Below, one piece after another: positions 13,791 to 23,366 of a stretch of 64,000 bases of DNA. Where the stretch lies: the NCBI GenBank assembly GCA_035327585.1, contig DAOLDD010000003.1, positions 99,532 to 163,531 on the forward strand, written 5' to 3'. This DNA is from JAMLJG01 sp035327585. GTDB lineage: Bacteria; Verrucomicrobiota; Kiritimatiellia; CAIVKH01. The notes beneath the pieces are model-generated. The model was given only the letters and a program-made list of their open reading frames with translations. It had not been told where the DNA came from and ran no database searches. A program made the translations under genes and the position numbers. Within the stretch, counting starts at the first letter, position 1. Every line of letters starts with the position of its first letter.

Positions 13791-15863
13791 ATGCGCATCA
13801 ATGTATCCATAGGCTGGTTCTCGGCGCTGGCGTGGGGATTGGCGTGCGCCGCCCTTTCCGCTGGTTTTGCCAGCGCTGCGGGGATTGCCAGCGCAGGTGT
13901 GGGCGGAGCAATAGGCGTTTTGCTTGCGGATCATGCAGCGAATCGGAGGCGATACCGGAAAACGGGACTGACCCTGCTCGCACTGGCGGTTGCCGCCCCG
14001 CTACTCGCGTCGTGGCTGCCAAACGCCGCGATGACGGGGCTGGCGATTATCGAGGCCGCTGATTTTGGCGCCAAAGCCTTGCTGCTCATCTGGACGCTGC
14101 GCGTGCTGTCCAACCGGCTGGCGTGGACGCGACCGCTCGTCGCCCTTTTCGCCGCTTTCGGGTATGCGCAATGGATCGCCTCGCATCGCCATGGGAACCT
14201 GGCACGTCCCTATGCGCTCATGGATGGATGGATCGAAATGGGACATGCGCCGCCAGAGCTTTTCTGGCTGCTCGGCGCGGGGGCGACAGTGTTGGCGGCG
14301 ATTCTCGTGGCGCCGCGCCATCGTTCTGGACGCGGTTGGGTGCCGCTGATCGCCGTAGCCGGGATGCTGATCGCGGCCCTACTTCTCACCCGATGGGCTC
14401 CGCCGCTTCCATTCACGCCCCCCACCCCGCCGCCCCCCCCTCGCGCGCAATCGCCGGAACCCCCACCACCGCCGCCACCCCGGCCGAATCCCATCGCGCT
14501 AGTGCAAGTGGACGACACCTACCGGCCGCCGCAACGGCTGGGCGGCTATTACCTGCGCACGCATGCCGCCGACCGGCTGACGGACCTTCAGTTCGAGGAA
14601 GAATCCCTCGCAGAGGCGGACGCTGGGGAATCGAGCCGGACGAACGCCTTCATCGCCCCCGGAACATCGGGACTCGTACGGACCCGAATCTTCATGCTGG
14701 ATGCGACCAATCACGTGCCCGCGTTGCTGAACAGCGTTGAGATTCGACCGGCGGCACCCCCCGCGCCTCCGTTCCGGCGCGCATTTTACATCGACGCCAC
14801 GCCTCCGGGACATCGGTTGAACCCCGATCTCGATTTGTCCACCTTCCGCCAGCGCTTGAGCGCGCCACACTGGACACCTGAGCAGTTGGCCAACTTTTCT
14901 ACAGCCCCCGACGAAACCAATATCGTCCTGTTTGCACGCGAACTTATCGCTGACATCCCCGAATTTCTAGCCGTGTACCTGCCGCCGCGCGTAAAGGTTA
15001 TCCGCCACTGGCTGAACCACCAGTGCGCATTTTCAGCCAAGGCTGGCGAGGCGTTGGCCGACGCCCCGATCACCCGGTTTCTTTTCGACACCCGGACCGG
15101 CGGCGCCCGACAGTTTGCGCATGCCGCGGTCCTTCTCTTCCGGAGCGTGGGTGTTCCGGCGCGACTGGGCTTCGGCTATGTGGTGCCGGTCGCACCGGAC
15201 GAAATACGTTCCGAGTTCGTCGTCGCGGATACGCACGCACAGGAGTGGCCGGAGGTTTATCTTGATGGCGCTGGCTGGGTGCCCGTCCCGCTGAACCCGA
15301 CCAACGTGCTCGACCGTCCGCAACCCGCGCCCGATCCGGAGTTGGAAGCCATGCTTCAGGACCGCGCGGAGGCCCCGCCTCCCCGCGCGCCGCCGACCTG
15401 GCGGAACTGGCCCTGGCTGCTGTGGACGGGATATGCGTTCCCGGCGGTGATCTTGCTGCTTCTGCTGCACCTGCTGTTCGTCCGGTATATCGCCGTAGCC
15501 TTGGCTCAACCGAAACAGCGACATGCGCGGGCCATCCGCACGACGCACGCACTGTTCGCCGCCGCAGGATGGCCACGGCGTGAAGGCGAAACGAATTTTG
15601 ATTGGTGCGCTCGCGTCCGGGCCGGGGATCAGACCGCGGACAAACGGGTCGCGAGTCTCCTCCAGGATGCCGCGACCCGCTATCGCGTGTGCTACGAAAC
15701 CGGACGTATAGATTCGGCCGAGGCGTGGTTGCGCCTGCTGCTGCGGATCGACCTTGCGCTCTGGCGACACGCCGCCGGACGACGCCTGATGCCACGCCCA
15801 CTCCGTCACGCTCGCCCACGTTCATCCACCGATCCTATAGAAAGCCAAAGGAGGCTCACATGA
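13791..15863 (+). CDS. TgpA-like membrane transglutaminase homologue with catalytic Cys replaced by Ala
   Basis: The protein has 690 residues. An N-terminal block has five or six hydrophobic segments (to about residue 205), followed by a Pro-rich linker of repeated P and PP (about 205-240). The periplasmic transglutaminase-like domain runs to about 510, then one membrane helix (WTGYAFPAVILLLLLHLLF) and a cytoplasmic DUF4129-like tail. The layout matches TgpA/DUF3488. In the family the motif reads FLF-TR-GFCEHYA; here it is FLFDTRTGGARQFA, so Cys becomes Ala439. The His (THAQEWPEV, H482) remains. The fold is probably kept for binding rather than catalysis. Its stop overlaps the moxR start (ATGA). 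Confidence 0.85.
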   Translation: MRINVSIGWFSALAWGLACAALSAGFASAAGIASAGVGGAIGVLLADHAANRRRYRKTGLTLLALAVAAPLLASWLPNAAMTGLAIIEAADFGAKALLLIWTLRVLSNRLAWTRPLVALFAAFGYAQWIASHRHGNLARPYALMDGWIEMGHAPPELFWLLGAGATVLAAILVAPRHRSGRGWVPLIAVAGMLIAALLLTRWAPPLPFTPPTPPPPPRAQSPEPPPPPPPRPNPIALVQVDDTYRPPQRLGGYYLRTHAADRLTDLQFEEESLAEADAGESSRTNAFIAPGTSGLVRTRIFMLDATNHVPALLNSVEIRPAAPPAPPFRRAFYIDATPPGHRLNPDLDLSTFRQRLSAPHWTPEQLANFSTAPDETNIVLFARELIADIPEFLAVYLPPRVKVIRHWLNHQCAFSAKAGEALADAPITRFLFDTRTGGARQFAHAAVLLFRSVGVPARLGFGYVVPVAPDEIRSEFVVADTHAQEWPEVYLDGAGWVPVPLNPTNVLDRPQPAPDPELEAMLQDRAEAPPPRAPPTWRNWPWLLWTGYAFPAVILLLLLHLLFVRYIAVALAQPKQRHARAIRTTHALFAAAGWPRREGETNFDWCARVRAGDQTADKRVASLLQDAATRYRVCYETGRIDSAEAWLRLLLRIDLALWRHAAGRRLMPRPLRHARPRSSTDPIESQRRLT

Positions 15864-16996
15864 GCAGCACGACCAATCCCATGACCATTCAAGAAGCCGC
15901 CGAGGTCTACCTCGCATTCGAGGACCACCTGAACAGTCTGCTGTGGGGTCGGAACGACGACGACACCCCGGGCACCATCCAATTGATCCTCAACGCCTTC
16001 TTTGCCAATGAACACATCCTGTTCGAAGATTTTCCCGGCTCCGGGAAGTCCTACATGGCCTCCGGCTTGGCCAAACTCATCGAGGATGACATTGTGGAGG
16101 CGGGTGTGGATATCGTGCACTACAAACGTATCCAATGCGTGCCCGACCTGCTGCCGTCCGACGTAACCGGCTTCACGATGATCCAGGGCGGGGAAAAGGC
16201 ATTCCAAGCCGGTTCCATTTTTGCGTATTTCGTGTTGGTGGATGAAATCAACCGGACCACGCCCAAGGTGCAGTCGGCGTTTCTCGAGGCGATGGCGGAA
16301 CGAAAAGTCACCGTGGACGGGCGCGAGCATTCCCTCGGCGAGCTGTTTTTTGTGATCGCCACGCAAAACCCGCTGGATCGCGTCGGCACATTTGAACTAC
16401 CGGCCGCGCAACTTGACCGCTTCCTCTTCAAGCGACGTTTGAGCCCGATCAAGGCGCATTATGAGTGCAGGGTGCTGCTGGACGAGGTACTGAAGAATGC
16501 GGCCGAGCACGTGCGTGCAACGCAGGATAAACTCCGACAGGCCGTCGACCGTCACTATCCCGGAAACGAGCCCTGGGCTGACAAACCCCGGGATTCAGGG
16601 GAGAAAATTGGCGTAACGCGAATCGTGGCCGCCAAGCAATGCATATTGGCCAACGTGGGTGTGCATGAGGATCTCGTGCCCCGAATCCTGCACGTTGCCG
16701 ACGCCATCCAGGCCCGATACGACCGGCGCGATGGCGGGTTCCGGCGCGGCAGCCGCCCGTCCGTGCGCAGCATGCAGAAGTTCATCAAGGCCGCAAAGGT
16801 TCGCGCCTTTATCGAGCAGGTGAGCCGCGACCGGACGGCCGCGGAAGGAATTCTGGCGGTACCGCGCCATTTCCGCGAACTCGCGTGCGACCTCCTGCGG
16901 CACCGTCTGATCCCCCTTGATACGCGCTTGGGCCAGGAGCCCGACCGGCTGGACGCGCTGATCCGTGAGATCGTGAATGAAATTATTCCGGAATAA
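15860..16996 (+). CDS. moxR: MoxR-family AAA+ ATPase
   Basis: The start at 15860 is preceded by AAGGAGG (15847-15853) and overlaps the upstream stop as ATGA. The protein has 378 residues. Walker A is FPGSGKS at 58-64, Walker B is VLVDEINR with D128/E129, and sensor 1 follows as IATQNPLDRVGTFELP. MoxR ATPases act as chaperones for partner proteins, commonly DUF58/VWA and membrane transglutaminase-like proteins, which are the two preceding genes. The length is somewhat longer than the usual ~320 residues because of an insert after the ATPase core (about 215-255). Confidence 0.93.
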   Translation: MSSTTNPMTIQEAAEVYLAFEDHLNSLLWGRNDDDTPGTIQLILNAFFANEHILFEDFPGSGKSYMASGLAKLIEDDIVEAGVDIVHYKRIQCVPDLLPSDVTGFTMIQGGEKAFQAGSIFAYFVLVDEINRTTPKVQSAFLEAMAERKVTVDGREHSLGELFFVIATQNPLDRVGTFELPAAQLDRFLFKRRLSPIKAHYECRVLLDEVLKNAAEHVRATQDKLRQAVDRHYPGNEPWADKPRDSGEKIGVTRIVAAKQCILANVGVHEDLVPRILHVADAIQARYDRRDGGFRRGSRPSVRSMQKFIKAAKVRAFIEQVSRDRTAAEGILAVPRHFRELACDLLRHRLIPLDTRLGQEPDRLDALIREIVNEIIPE

Positions 16997-18953
16997 AGCG
17001 CGCCGAATGCCGCACGTTCCCGCCCGTCGCCCGCCCGCGCACCGGGCGCGAGGAAGGGTCGCGGCTATCGTGCTGTTCGTCCCGCTGCTCGCGGGCGCCG
17101 CGGTCAGCCCCGAAGAAGAGAAACTTTGGAGCGCTGCGCAGGGCGCGACGCCCCCTTCTGTGATCCGGAGGGAGGCGCGGGCGATCCTCGAAAAGACGCC
17201 GGACTCATTTGTCGCCACGTATGTTCTGGGCAGGCTGGAATCCGACGACGGGCAATTTCCGGACGCCATACGTGAGCTGAAGCGCGCCCAGCGATTGGCA
17301 ACTTCACGCCTGGCATTATCCCGGGATGAGAAGCCCGAACTCACCCCGTGGCAGGCGCGTATCGCCCTGTCGCTTGCGGATGCATATGACGACGCGGACC
17401 GCCTCCCGGAGGCGCTGCGCGCGTGGGAGGAAGCCGAAGCCCTTCACGCCGAAACCGGTGGCATGCCGGATCGCACGCTGCGCCGGATCAACGCGCTGCT
17501 GAAACTCGGGCATATCGATGCGGCCCGGCTGGTGGCCAACGCCCGCTTGAAGGTGCCTGAGCTGAAGGATAACGAGCGCTTGGCGCTTCGGGTCGCCGAC
17601 GCCCGGATTCTGTTCGCAGAGGAACCCGATGGGGCCCGCGCCTACGAGGCGTTTGAAAGCATTGCGCGCGAAGCGCGTGGCGTCACCTCCTTCCTTTTTC
17701 CCTTCGGGGATCTGGCGTTCCATGCGCGGCGGCAGGGTCAAACGGACCGCGCGCTGGCGGCTCTTGCCGAAAGCGCGGGCATCCAGCATGCGACGTCGGC
17801 CGCCCATCCCTTTCGCGGCATGGCGGAAATCCATCTGGCCGCCGGCAATTGGGCGGCGGCCAAATCGAATATCCGCCAGGCGTGGAATGCGCTCCAAACC
17901 AAGCGCGCGGCTATCCGGTATGAACTGTTCGCCGACACCCGTCTTTGCGCCGCGTACTTTTATCTGGCGAGCGGCTATCCCGAACGCGCCGAGCGGCTGG
18001 TGCGCCCGTACGTGGAACTCCCCATCCGCAGCGGGTTCAGCAGCCGGCCAGCCGAACAATGGCAGGCGGGGGTCAACCTGCTCTGCTGGTCCGCCTCGCG
18101 TCAGATCCGCACGCTGGAACGCTCAAGCGCGAGGCATCAACGCTGGTACGAGCGGCTGACCCTGCTGGGCCACCATCTGCATCGCCGGTGGAATGAAGCC
18201 GTCATGGCCCGTCGCATCCGCTCGCTGATCATCGCGCAGCTCAGGAGCGAACGGCCGTTGCGCGATGTTTTCGAATTGGTCGACGCACCTGTTTGGCTGT
18301 GGGGCGATCTGGCAACGGTGCTGGGTCCACGCCAGTTCCGTAAATTACTCGCCGCCTATCCGCTGCAAGGCGAACAGCACCGCTTCTTTTCGCGCGCCAT
18401 GACCGTTGAGGCGGCATCTGCAGCCCGGGACTGGATGGCGGTCCTGCAAAATGGAGAGGCCGCGATTGAGGCGCTGCCTCCATCCGAGGTTCTGCTTCGC
18501 GCCCGTATGGCCCAGGTGGTGGCCGAGGCCGAATATCGTCGTGGAAATGCCGGCGCCGGGATGGCCTGGCTGGAGCGCGCCCATCTTCTGGACCGCTCCG
18601 CTCCGCTCAAGTGCCGCTCCCGGCTGCTGCTCGCCGAAGTCCCGGATGAACTCCGCGGATCGCCACTCATCCAGGTGTCGCCCGCTGGCGCCGCGCTGCT
18701 GGTGGAGGAAGACGGGGGCGAGCGGAATCTTCGGATGATCTGGCCCTCCGGTCGGGAAAGCAGATTCCAGCCGCTCCAGGACGCCCCGGGAAACAGCGCC
18801 GCGCGGCGCGCGTATCAACTCCATCGGATGCTTTTTTCGTCGACTGGACTGCTGGAGGAATCCGACTATGCTGCGCTCGAAGGCAATGCCATGGCGGGAT
18901 CGATCGAGAAAGAGGATCGCATGGATCGAATGCTGCGGGCAAATGCCCCCTGA
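16977..18953 (+). CDS. Secreted tetratricopeptide-type protein
   Basis: The ATG at 16977 overlaps the end of moxR by 20 bp; a second in-frame ATG at 17007 is equally possible. The product (658 residues) starts with a basic segment and a hydrophobic helix (AAIVLFVPLLAGAAV), a signal peptide or anchor. The rest is helical hairpin repeats of TPR type, e.g. IALSLADAYDDADRLPEAL followed by AWEEAEALHAETG, and FAYHARRQ/ALAALAESAGI-like units. TPR proteins commonly complete MoxR/DUF58 clusters as periplasmic scaffolds. I see no enzyme motif. Confidence 0.75.
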   Translation: MKLFRNKARRMPHVPARRPPAHRARGRVAAIVLFVPLLAGAAVSPEEEKLWSAAQGATPPSVIRREARAILEKTPDSFVATYVLGRLESDDGQFPDAIRELKRAQRLATSRLALSRDEKPELTPWQARIALSLADAYDDADRLPEALRAWEEAEALHAETGGMPDRTLRRINALLKLGHIDAARLVANARLKVPELKDNERLALRVADARILFAEEPDGARAYEAFESIAREARGVTSFLFPFGDLAFHARRQGQTDRALAALAESAGIQHATSAAHPFRGMAEIHLAAGNWAAAKSNIRQAWNALQTKRAAIRYELFADTRLCAAYFYLASGYPERAERLVRPYVELPIRSGFSSRPAEQWQAGVNLLCWSASRQIRTLERSSARHQRWYERLTLLGHHLHRRWNEAVMARRIRSLIIAQLRSERPLRDVFELVDAPVWLWGDLATVLGPRQFRKLLAAYPLQGEQHRFFSRAMTVEAASAARDWMAVLQNGEAAIEALPPSEVLLRARMAQVVAEAEYRRGNAGAGMAWLERAHLLDRSAPLKCRSRLLLAEVPDELRGSPLIQVSPAGAALLVEEDGGERNLRMIWPSGRESRFQPLQDAPGNSAARRAYQLHRMLFSSTGLLEESDYAALEGNAMAGSIEKEDRMDRMLRANAP

Positions 18954-19010
18954 CGAGTTCTTCATCAACGATTCAACGTGATACGACCGCTTCAAAGGAA
19001 ACGAAATACG

Positions 19011-20948
19011 ATGCCCACATCTCGTGCGAATATCATGCGGGGATTCTGCGTCGCGACGATGCTGCTGCTCGCCACGACCTCACGCGCCACGCCGGCGAGC
19101 ACCGACACCTTGTTCGGCCCATTTCCGGCGGCGGGCGACTCCGTGTACGCTTTCAACGTAGCGTTCACGACGTGGATGCTTGAAGGCGTGCAAGCCGTCC
19201 AGACCTCGCTGCAGCAACGAATGAAGAACCCGCGCCTGAACCCGGGCGATCTTGAACTGCTTCGCAAGGCCGCCGCCGCTGATGCCGCGCGAATCTCAGC
19301 TCCCCTGGGCCCATCGCTGGAACTGGCCCGGCAAATCGAGCGCGCGACCCGCCAGAAACCGGAATTGGAGCGCATCGTGCTGAGCGCGCCGGATGCGAAT
19401 GCGCGACAACTGGCCGAGCAGAATATCGAGAACCTGCGCCGGGAAATCCTGATTCTTGAACGCGCGCGCGCGCAGGTCGCGATTCAGGCCCAGCGCATGG
19501 AAGAACTCGCCACTGCAGCGGAGTCCTGGACGAACTTCTGGGCACTTACGGAGTCCGCAAAAGGACCCGCCCCGACCCGGATGCAGGTCACCGAACTCCT
19601 GGCGAAGGAAGCGGCCCGGTGGGATGCCGTCTACCGCCGCGAAGTCGCCGAAGCCCTGCTGGCCCGGAATTTCAGCATTCCGGAGGGCCTGCCGCCATCG
19701 CTGCAGGGCGCCTTTCGCGTGATGGTCGCACAGTTGCCTCGCTTCAAGGATGATCTCCGCATCACGCCCAACCCGATACAGCCCCTTTTCGACGCGGCGG
19801 CGACGAACGGAGTCGCCATCATCGCAACGACCACACGAACCACCGCGCCCAAACTCTTCATCGCCGAACCCGGCGGCACTTCGCGAACGCTGGAGATGGA
19901 ACCCTTAAGCGTGAATCGCTATCGCGCGATCTGGCATCCCCCCTTTCTCAAGGAGCGCGGATGGCTCAAGAAGGCGGCGTCTGGTGGCCGCCAGGATTTG
20001 GGCGTCTGGAACTTCCGGATTGAATTGAAATCGGACGCAACCCAGACCGGCGTGGAACTCGTGACCGCATCGACCACCCTGAGCGTCCGCGCCCTGGCGG
20101 AAGCGCCGCTCGGGATAGCGCTGCAACCCACGCCTAAAAAATCGAAGTTCCTCCGTCAGTACCCGGATGAAGAGGATGTACCGCTGGACAACAAGCATCA
20201 CCTCCTCTCGATTCTCTCGTACCCCATTCTGGGGCTGCCACGCGACCTGGTTGATGCCGCGTTCGGAACCGTGGATAAAATCCCCTACGTTGCCATCCCC
20301 ATCAACCTCGTCTACGCGGGTCCGGGGCAATTGCTTTGCAAGCCCTGGTGGGACGAGGAATACCTGCCGTTTTCGCAACAGTCGGCCGGTTACTACTCAT
20401 GGACCAGCAAAGATAATGATGATTGGCAGTATTTCGAAAATCTCCGGACCTGGTACTGGCCGAAATCGGAGGACGGCGGTTTGCTCTCGTTCGTTTTCTA
20501 CCTCGGCCTGGGGTTGCCGCGTGACGTGCTGGATGCACCGTTCGGCGTGATCGACCAGATCCCCGTGATTTCGACACCCATTTCGCATGTCTATGCGCCC
20601 CTCACCCTGGCGACCAAGCCGTGGTACGCCGAGCGCTACACCGGCGGAGAAATGAAGGGCAAGGCGAGGGTCCCCTATTGTGAACAATCCAAAAGCGTGG
20701 TGTGCACGGGCGACTGGTGGGATCAAAGTCGTTGGGTTTTCTTCGAGAATTTCAAAACCACGACGTTCCGCAGTCCCAACGTCGAAAAACAGGCGCGCCT
20801 GGCGGCACGCCATCGCAAGGAAATGTCGGCCTACACGGAGTCCGTTCGCCAGGTCGAGGAGGCGAACAACAAAATCCGTTCCGCCTGCGTCATCACCCTG
20901 GGGCCGCCGGAGGCCACCGCCGCCAGCGCCACGCCCGTCAGGCGCTAG
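19011..20948 (+). CDS. Secreted protein with N-terminal helical domain and duplicated C-terminal motif
   Basis: The ATG at 19011 is chosen because AAAGGAA lies 10 bases upstream (GTG at 18978 is less likely). It has 645 residues with a signal peptide ending near SRATPAS. The N-terminal ~220 residues are helical and related to the protein at 21003: both have NI-x(n)-A-x-V--Q---L-x(n)-W-x-x-FW. The C-terminal part repeats a unit twice: GLPRDLVDAAFGTVDKIPYV (about 406) and GLPRDVLDAPFGVIDQIPVI (about 500), each followed by P-I/N-VYA and KPW. The repeat resembles small YceK/YidQ-type lipoprotein motifs (LD-PfS-v-Dt--lP), only weakly. Function unknown. Confidence 0.65.
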   Translation: MPTSRANIMRGFCVATMLLLATTSRATPASTDTLFGPFPAAGDSVYAFNVAFTTWMLEGVQAVQTSLQQRMKNPRLNPGDLELLRKAAAADAARISAPLGPSLELARQIERATRQKPELERIVLSAPDANARQLAEQNIENLRREILILERARAQVAIQAQRMEELATAAESWTNFWALTESAKGPAPTRMQVTELLAKEAARWDAVYRREVAEALLARNFSIPEGLPPSLQGAFRVMVAQLPRFKDDLRITPNPIQPLFDAAATNGVAIIATTTRTTAPKLFIAEPGGTSRTLEMEPLSVNRYRAIWHPPFLKERGWLKKAASGGRQDLGVWNFRIELKSDATQTGVELVTASTTLSVRALAEAPLGIALQPTPKKSKFLRQYPDEEDVPLDNKHHLLSILSYPILGLPRDLVDAAFGTVDKIPYVAIPINLVYAGPGQLLCKPWWDEEYLPFSQQSAGYYSWTSKDNDDWQYFENLRTWYWPKSEDGGLLSFVFYLGLGLPRDVLDAPFGVIDQIPVISTPISHVYAPLTLATKPWYAERYTGGEMKGKARVPYCEQSKSVVCTGDWWDQSRWVFFENFKTTTFRSPNVEKQARLAARHRKEMSAYTESVRQVEEANNKIRSACVITLGPPEATAASATPVRR

Positions 20949-21002
20949 GGGCCGGACCAATTCCATATTCATCGCACAGGAACATCAACTCGGGAGGGAA
21001 TC

Positions 21003-21641
21003 ATGAAAAGATACGGAACTCGTGCACGAAGGGTTGGACTTGCGCTGGCGCTCCTGCTGGCGACAGGCGGGGGTGTTTTCGCCGCGACGACGGGGTCGGG
21101 CGAATCCCACTTCAATATCCTCCCCGCGCTGGAGGGTACGCCCGAAGAATCAAACACGCGGGTGCGCGAGTGGCTGCTGAATGGATTCAACGCCATCGCG
21201 AACGACATGCAGAAACTCACGAACGACAAGGCGTTGAATGCGGACGCCATTGCTCGATTTCGCGTCCGCTTGAAAAATGGTGAAACCATCGGCGCCCCGG
21301 TGGAGGCGGCCCTCACCAACGCCCAGAGCGTAATCAGCGGGCTGGAGGGGCTGCTGAATAATCCCCGCATCAATGCCGACACGAGGCGGCAGACGGAGCT
21401 CAACATCGCGGCCACCCAACAACAACTGGAGCTGTTGCTGTTGAACCAGCAAAAGGTCGAAGTCGCCCGCGGACAACTCGTTGAACTCGGCAAGGCCTGC
21501 GATTACTGGCAGCAATTCTGGACCGTCACCATACGTGCGGCCGGGCAGGAGGAAACACGCCGCCAACTCAAAGCCCTGATTGAGCAGGAACGCTCGCGCC
21601 TGCAAGCATGGATGGCCAGTGACAAGGGGCTGGGCCGCTGA
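21003..21641 (+). CDS. Secreted helical protein related to N-terminus of preceding gene
   Basis: A GGGAGGG ribosome-binding site ends five bases before the ATG. The product has 212 residues, a signal peptide (ALLLATGGGVFA) and long amphipathic helices (QTELNIAATQQQLELLLLNQ). The stretch ending in CDYWQQFW aligns with AESWTNFW of the upstream protein, so the two share a domain. It is the last + strand gene before a convergent minus-strand operon. No known domain recognised. Confidence 0.65.
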   Translation: MKRYGTRARRVGLALALLLATGGGVFAATTGSGESHFNILPALEGTPEESNTRVREWLLNGFNAIANDMQKLTNDKALNADAIARFRVRLKNGETIGAPVEAALTNAQSVISGLEGLLNNPRINADTRRQTELNIAATQQQLELLLLNQQKVEVARGQLVELGKACDYWQQFWTVTIRAAGQEETRRQLKALIEQERSRLQAWMASDKGLGR

Positions 21642-21727
21642 CGCAACGGCAACCAACGCCCTGTAGACGCGGACGCTGCCCGCCTTGGGCATGAACCCGC
21701 GCCCGGCGTGCGCGGCTGCCGCATCCA

Positions 21728-22330
21728 CTAGAAAGCGTTCACCACGCGCACCGAGAAGGAGCGGACCCCTTCGATGGGGGCCACATAGGGATCGAGATCG
21801 AAGGAGCTCGGCTCATCGGCCACGAGGTAGACCACCACGGCCCCCTGCGTAACCTGGACATAAACGACATCCGCGGCCTTGAATTGCGGCGTTACCGCAG
21901 GGCTTTTGAGCGACAACAAGACCCTGGCCTTGATCACCGCGTCGTCGCGCTGCTCGCCGACGTGCGTCTTGTAGGGTTCCTCGGTTCCAATGGTCGAATC
22001 CTCGACCCAGAATCCAACGACGCGCGCGGGTTTGGCGATCTCGCCCGCGAGAGCCTCGGCGGCATCGGCCGCCGCGCGGTCCGGCACGAAGCCGGCGAGT
22101 TGGACGACCTCCCCGTCATAACGGACGCGGATAAGCCGACCCGAGATATCCTTGCGATCGGCGAAGGCCGCCTTGATACGCCCCGTCATCCATACACGCC
22201 CGCCATCCGCCCGCACGCGCTCCCAGGCGCTGGAAACGGCCCGACCGACATCATCGGCCCGGGCGGGTGCCAGCGGAGCGAGCGCGAGGAGTCCACCCAC
22301 CAACATCGACCGCGCGATCAGGGAATTCAT
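21728..22330 (-). CDS. Secreted BON-domain protein
   Basis: The protein has 200 residues with a signal peptide (MLVGGLLALAPLAPARA). Residues about 45-105 form a BON domain: WMTGRIKAAFADRKDISGRL, then IRVRYDGEVVQLAGFVPDRA, ADAAEALAGEI and VVGFWVED. BON proteins bind membranes or hydrophobic ligands and often respond to envelope stress. A second weaker BON-like half may follow (AVIKARVLLSLKSPAV). It is the last gene of the sigma-factor operon, overlapping the upstream gene as ATGA. Confidence 0.8.
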   Translation of the reverse strand: MNSLIARSMLVGGLLALAPLAPARADDVGRAVSSAWERVRADGGRVWMTGRIKAAFADRKDISGRLIRVRYDGEVVQLAGFVPDRAAADAAEALAGEIAKPARVVGFWVEDSTIGTEEPYKTHVGEQRDDAVIKARVLLSLKSPAVTPQFKAADVVYVQVTQGAVVVYLVADEPSSFDLDPYVAPIEGVRSFSVRVVNAF

Positions 22331-23055
22331 GGTTCATCTCCTTGTTCTTCCGAGCTCAATTCAAGAGGTATGGCGACGGCCTGGAGAAGTCCCTCCAGGA
22401 ATTCGTCCGGGATGACGCCGAGCGGAACATCCGTGGGAACAGTTTCAATATAGGCATACTCCCGGCCATCCGGCCCGGCGACGGTACAGGAGCAATCGAG
22501 TCCAGCCACATGGCAGCCCAGCGCCATATGGGCGGTGAACTCCGTTTCGAGGTAGATCAAGGCAACGGGATGCCCGAGCGTCCAAAGAAGGGCAGCGGCG
22601 AGGATCGCAAAATCCTCGCAGTCCCCGCCGCCATCGACGAGCGTCTGGACCGGATACTTGGGCTGATCGACGGCATGCGGATGGCCGGGGTCGCTCCAAT
22701 ACCGCAGGCTGCGCACCATCGAGACGATGTTCTCCACCTCCTGAAGCGGGGTGAAGCCGCATTGCGTGCCGAGCGCGCGCAAACGGGCGGCCAGCAGCCG
22801 GATTTCAGCCAACGGCCCCCGCAGGATGAATTCCGCGTAATGCGCTGGCACCCACGGGGCAAAGGCCAATTCATTGGAAGCGCGGTCGTAGGAACTGCGG
22901 TGGATGATCAGCGACAGTTCGAAAGGGTGTAGCGCCGGCTCGTGGCCCGCGGCCCGATAGACCCAGCGGAGCGTGACCTCAAACCCGGTGCCATTCGATG
23001 CACCGCTCGACTGCGGTTGAATCAAGGGCCGGAAGTGGGGCCGGTCGGACCTCAT
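22327..23055 (-). CDS. Transglutaminase-like cysteine protease-type protein
   Basis: The start at 23055 (MRSDRPHF) is fixed by ATGA overlap with the upstream gene; the product has 242 residues. The core reads DGGGDCEDFAILAAALLW, the catalytic-Cys motif of transglutaminase-like (TGc/BTLCP-type) enzymes, followed by a His in AHMALGCHV. Unlike the membrane homologue at 13791 the Cys is intact. No signal peptide is evident. It sits between a small charged protein and a BON protein under a sigma factor, suggesting a regulated envelope function. Confidence 0.75.
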   Translation of the reverse strand: MRSDRPHFRPLIQPQSSGASNGTGFEVTLRWVYRAAGHEPALHPFELSLIIHRSSYDRASNELAFAPWVPAHYAEFILRGPLAEIRLLAARLRALGTQCGFTPLQEVENIVSMVRSLRYWSDPGHPHAVDQPKYPVQTLVDGGGDCEDFAILAAALLWTLGHPVALIYLETEFTAHMALGCHVAGLDCSCTVAGPDGREYAYIETVPTDVPLGVIPDEFLEGLLQAVAIPLELSSEEQGDEP

Positions 23056-23366
23056 AAATTGAACTTGCGGATCAACTCCTGCTCGAGCTCGGCCTCCAGC
23101 TTCTTCCACTCCTCGTCGGCCTCGCGCTTCGATTTCGGCTTCGCCGCGGGCGCGCGCAAAGGCCTGCCGCGGCGCAACCGCAGCGCCTCCGCCACCGCCG
23201 CGTCGAAATCTTCCATCCATGCCGCTGTCTCCCGTGGTTGCATTCCAACCGACCCGGCCAGCAACTGGCGCAGCTTCTGCATCAGCACGGAGAGGTCTCC
23301 GTCACACTCGCGCAATCGTTCCGAGAAACGTTGCAACGCCGATGGGCTGGTCTCTGGCCTCTTCAT
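23052..23366 (-). CDS. Small charged protein, possible sigma-factor partner
   Basis: The 104-residue product is helical and highly charged (PAAKPKSKREADEEWKKLEA), without signal peptide or membrane segment. It overlaps the sigma factor gene upstream and the transglutaminase-like gene downstream, both by ATGA. Its place right after a sigma factor is where anti-sigma factors lie, but it has no zinc-binding H-x3-C-x2-C motif and no membrane helix, so I only note the position. Confidence 0.6.
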   Translation of the reverse strand: MKRPETSPSALQRFSERLRECDGDLSVLMQKLRQLLAGSVGMQPRETAAWMEDFDAAVAEALRLRRGRPLRAPAAKPKSKREADEEWKKLEAELEQELIRKFNL

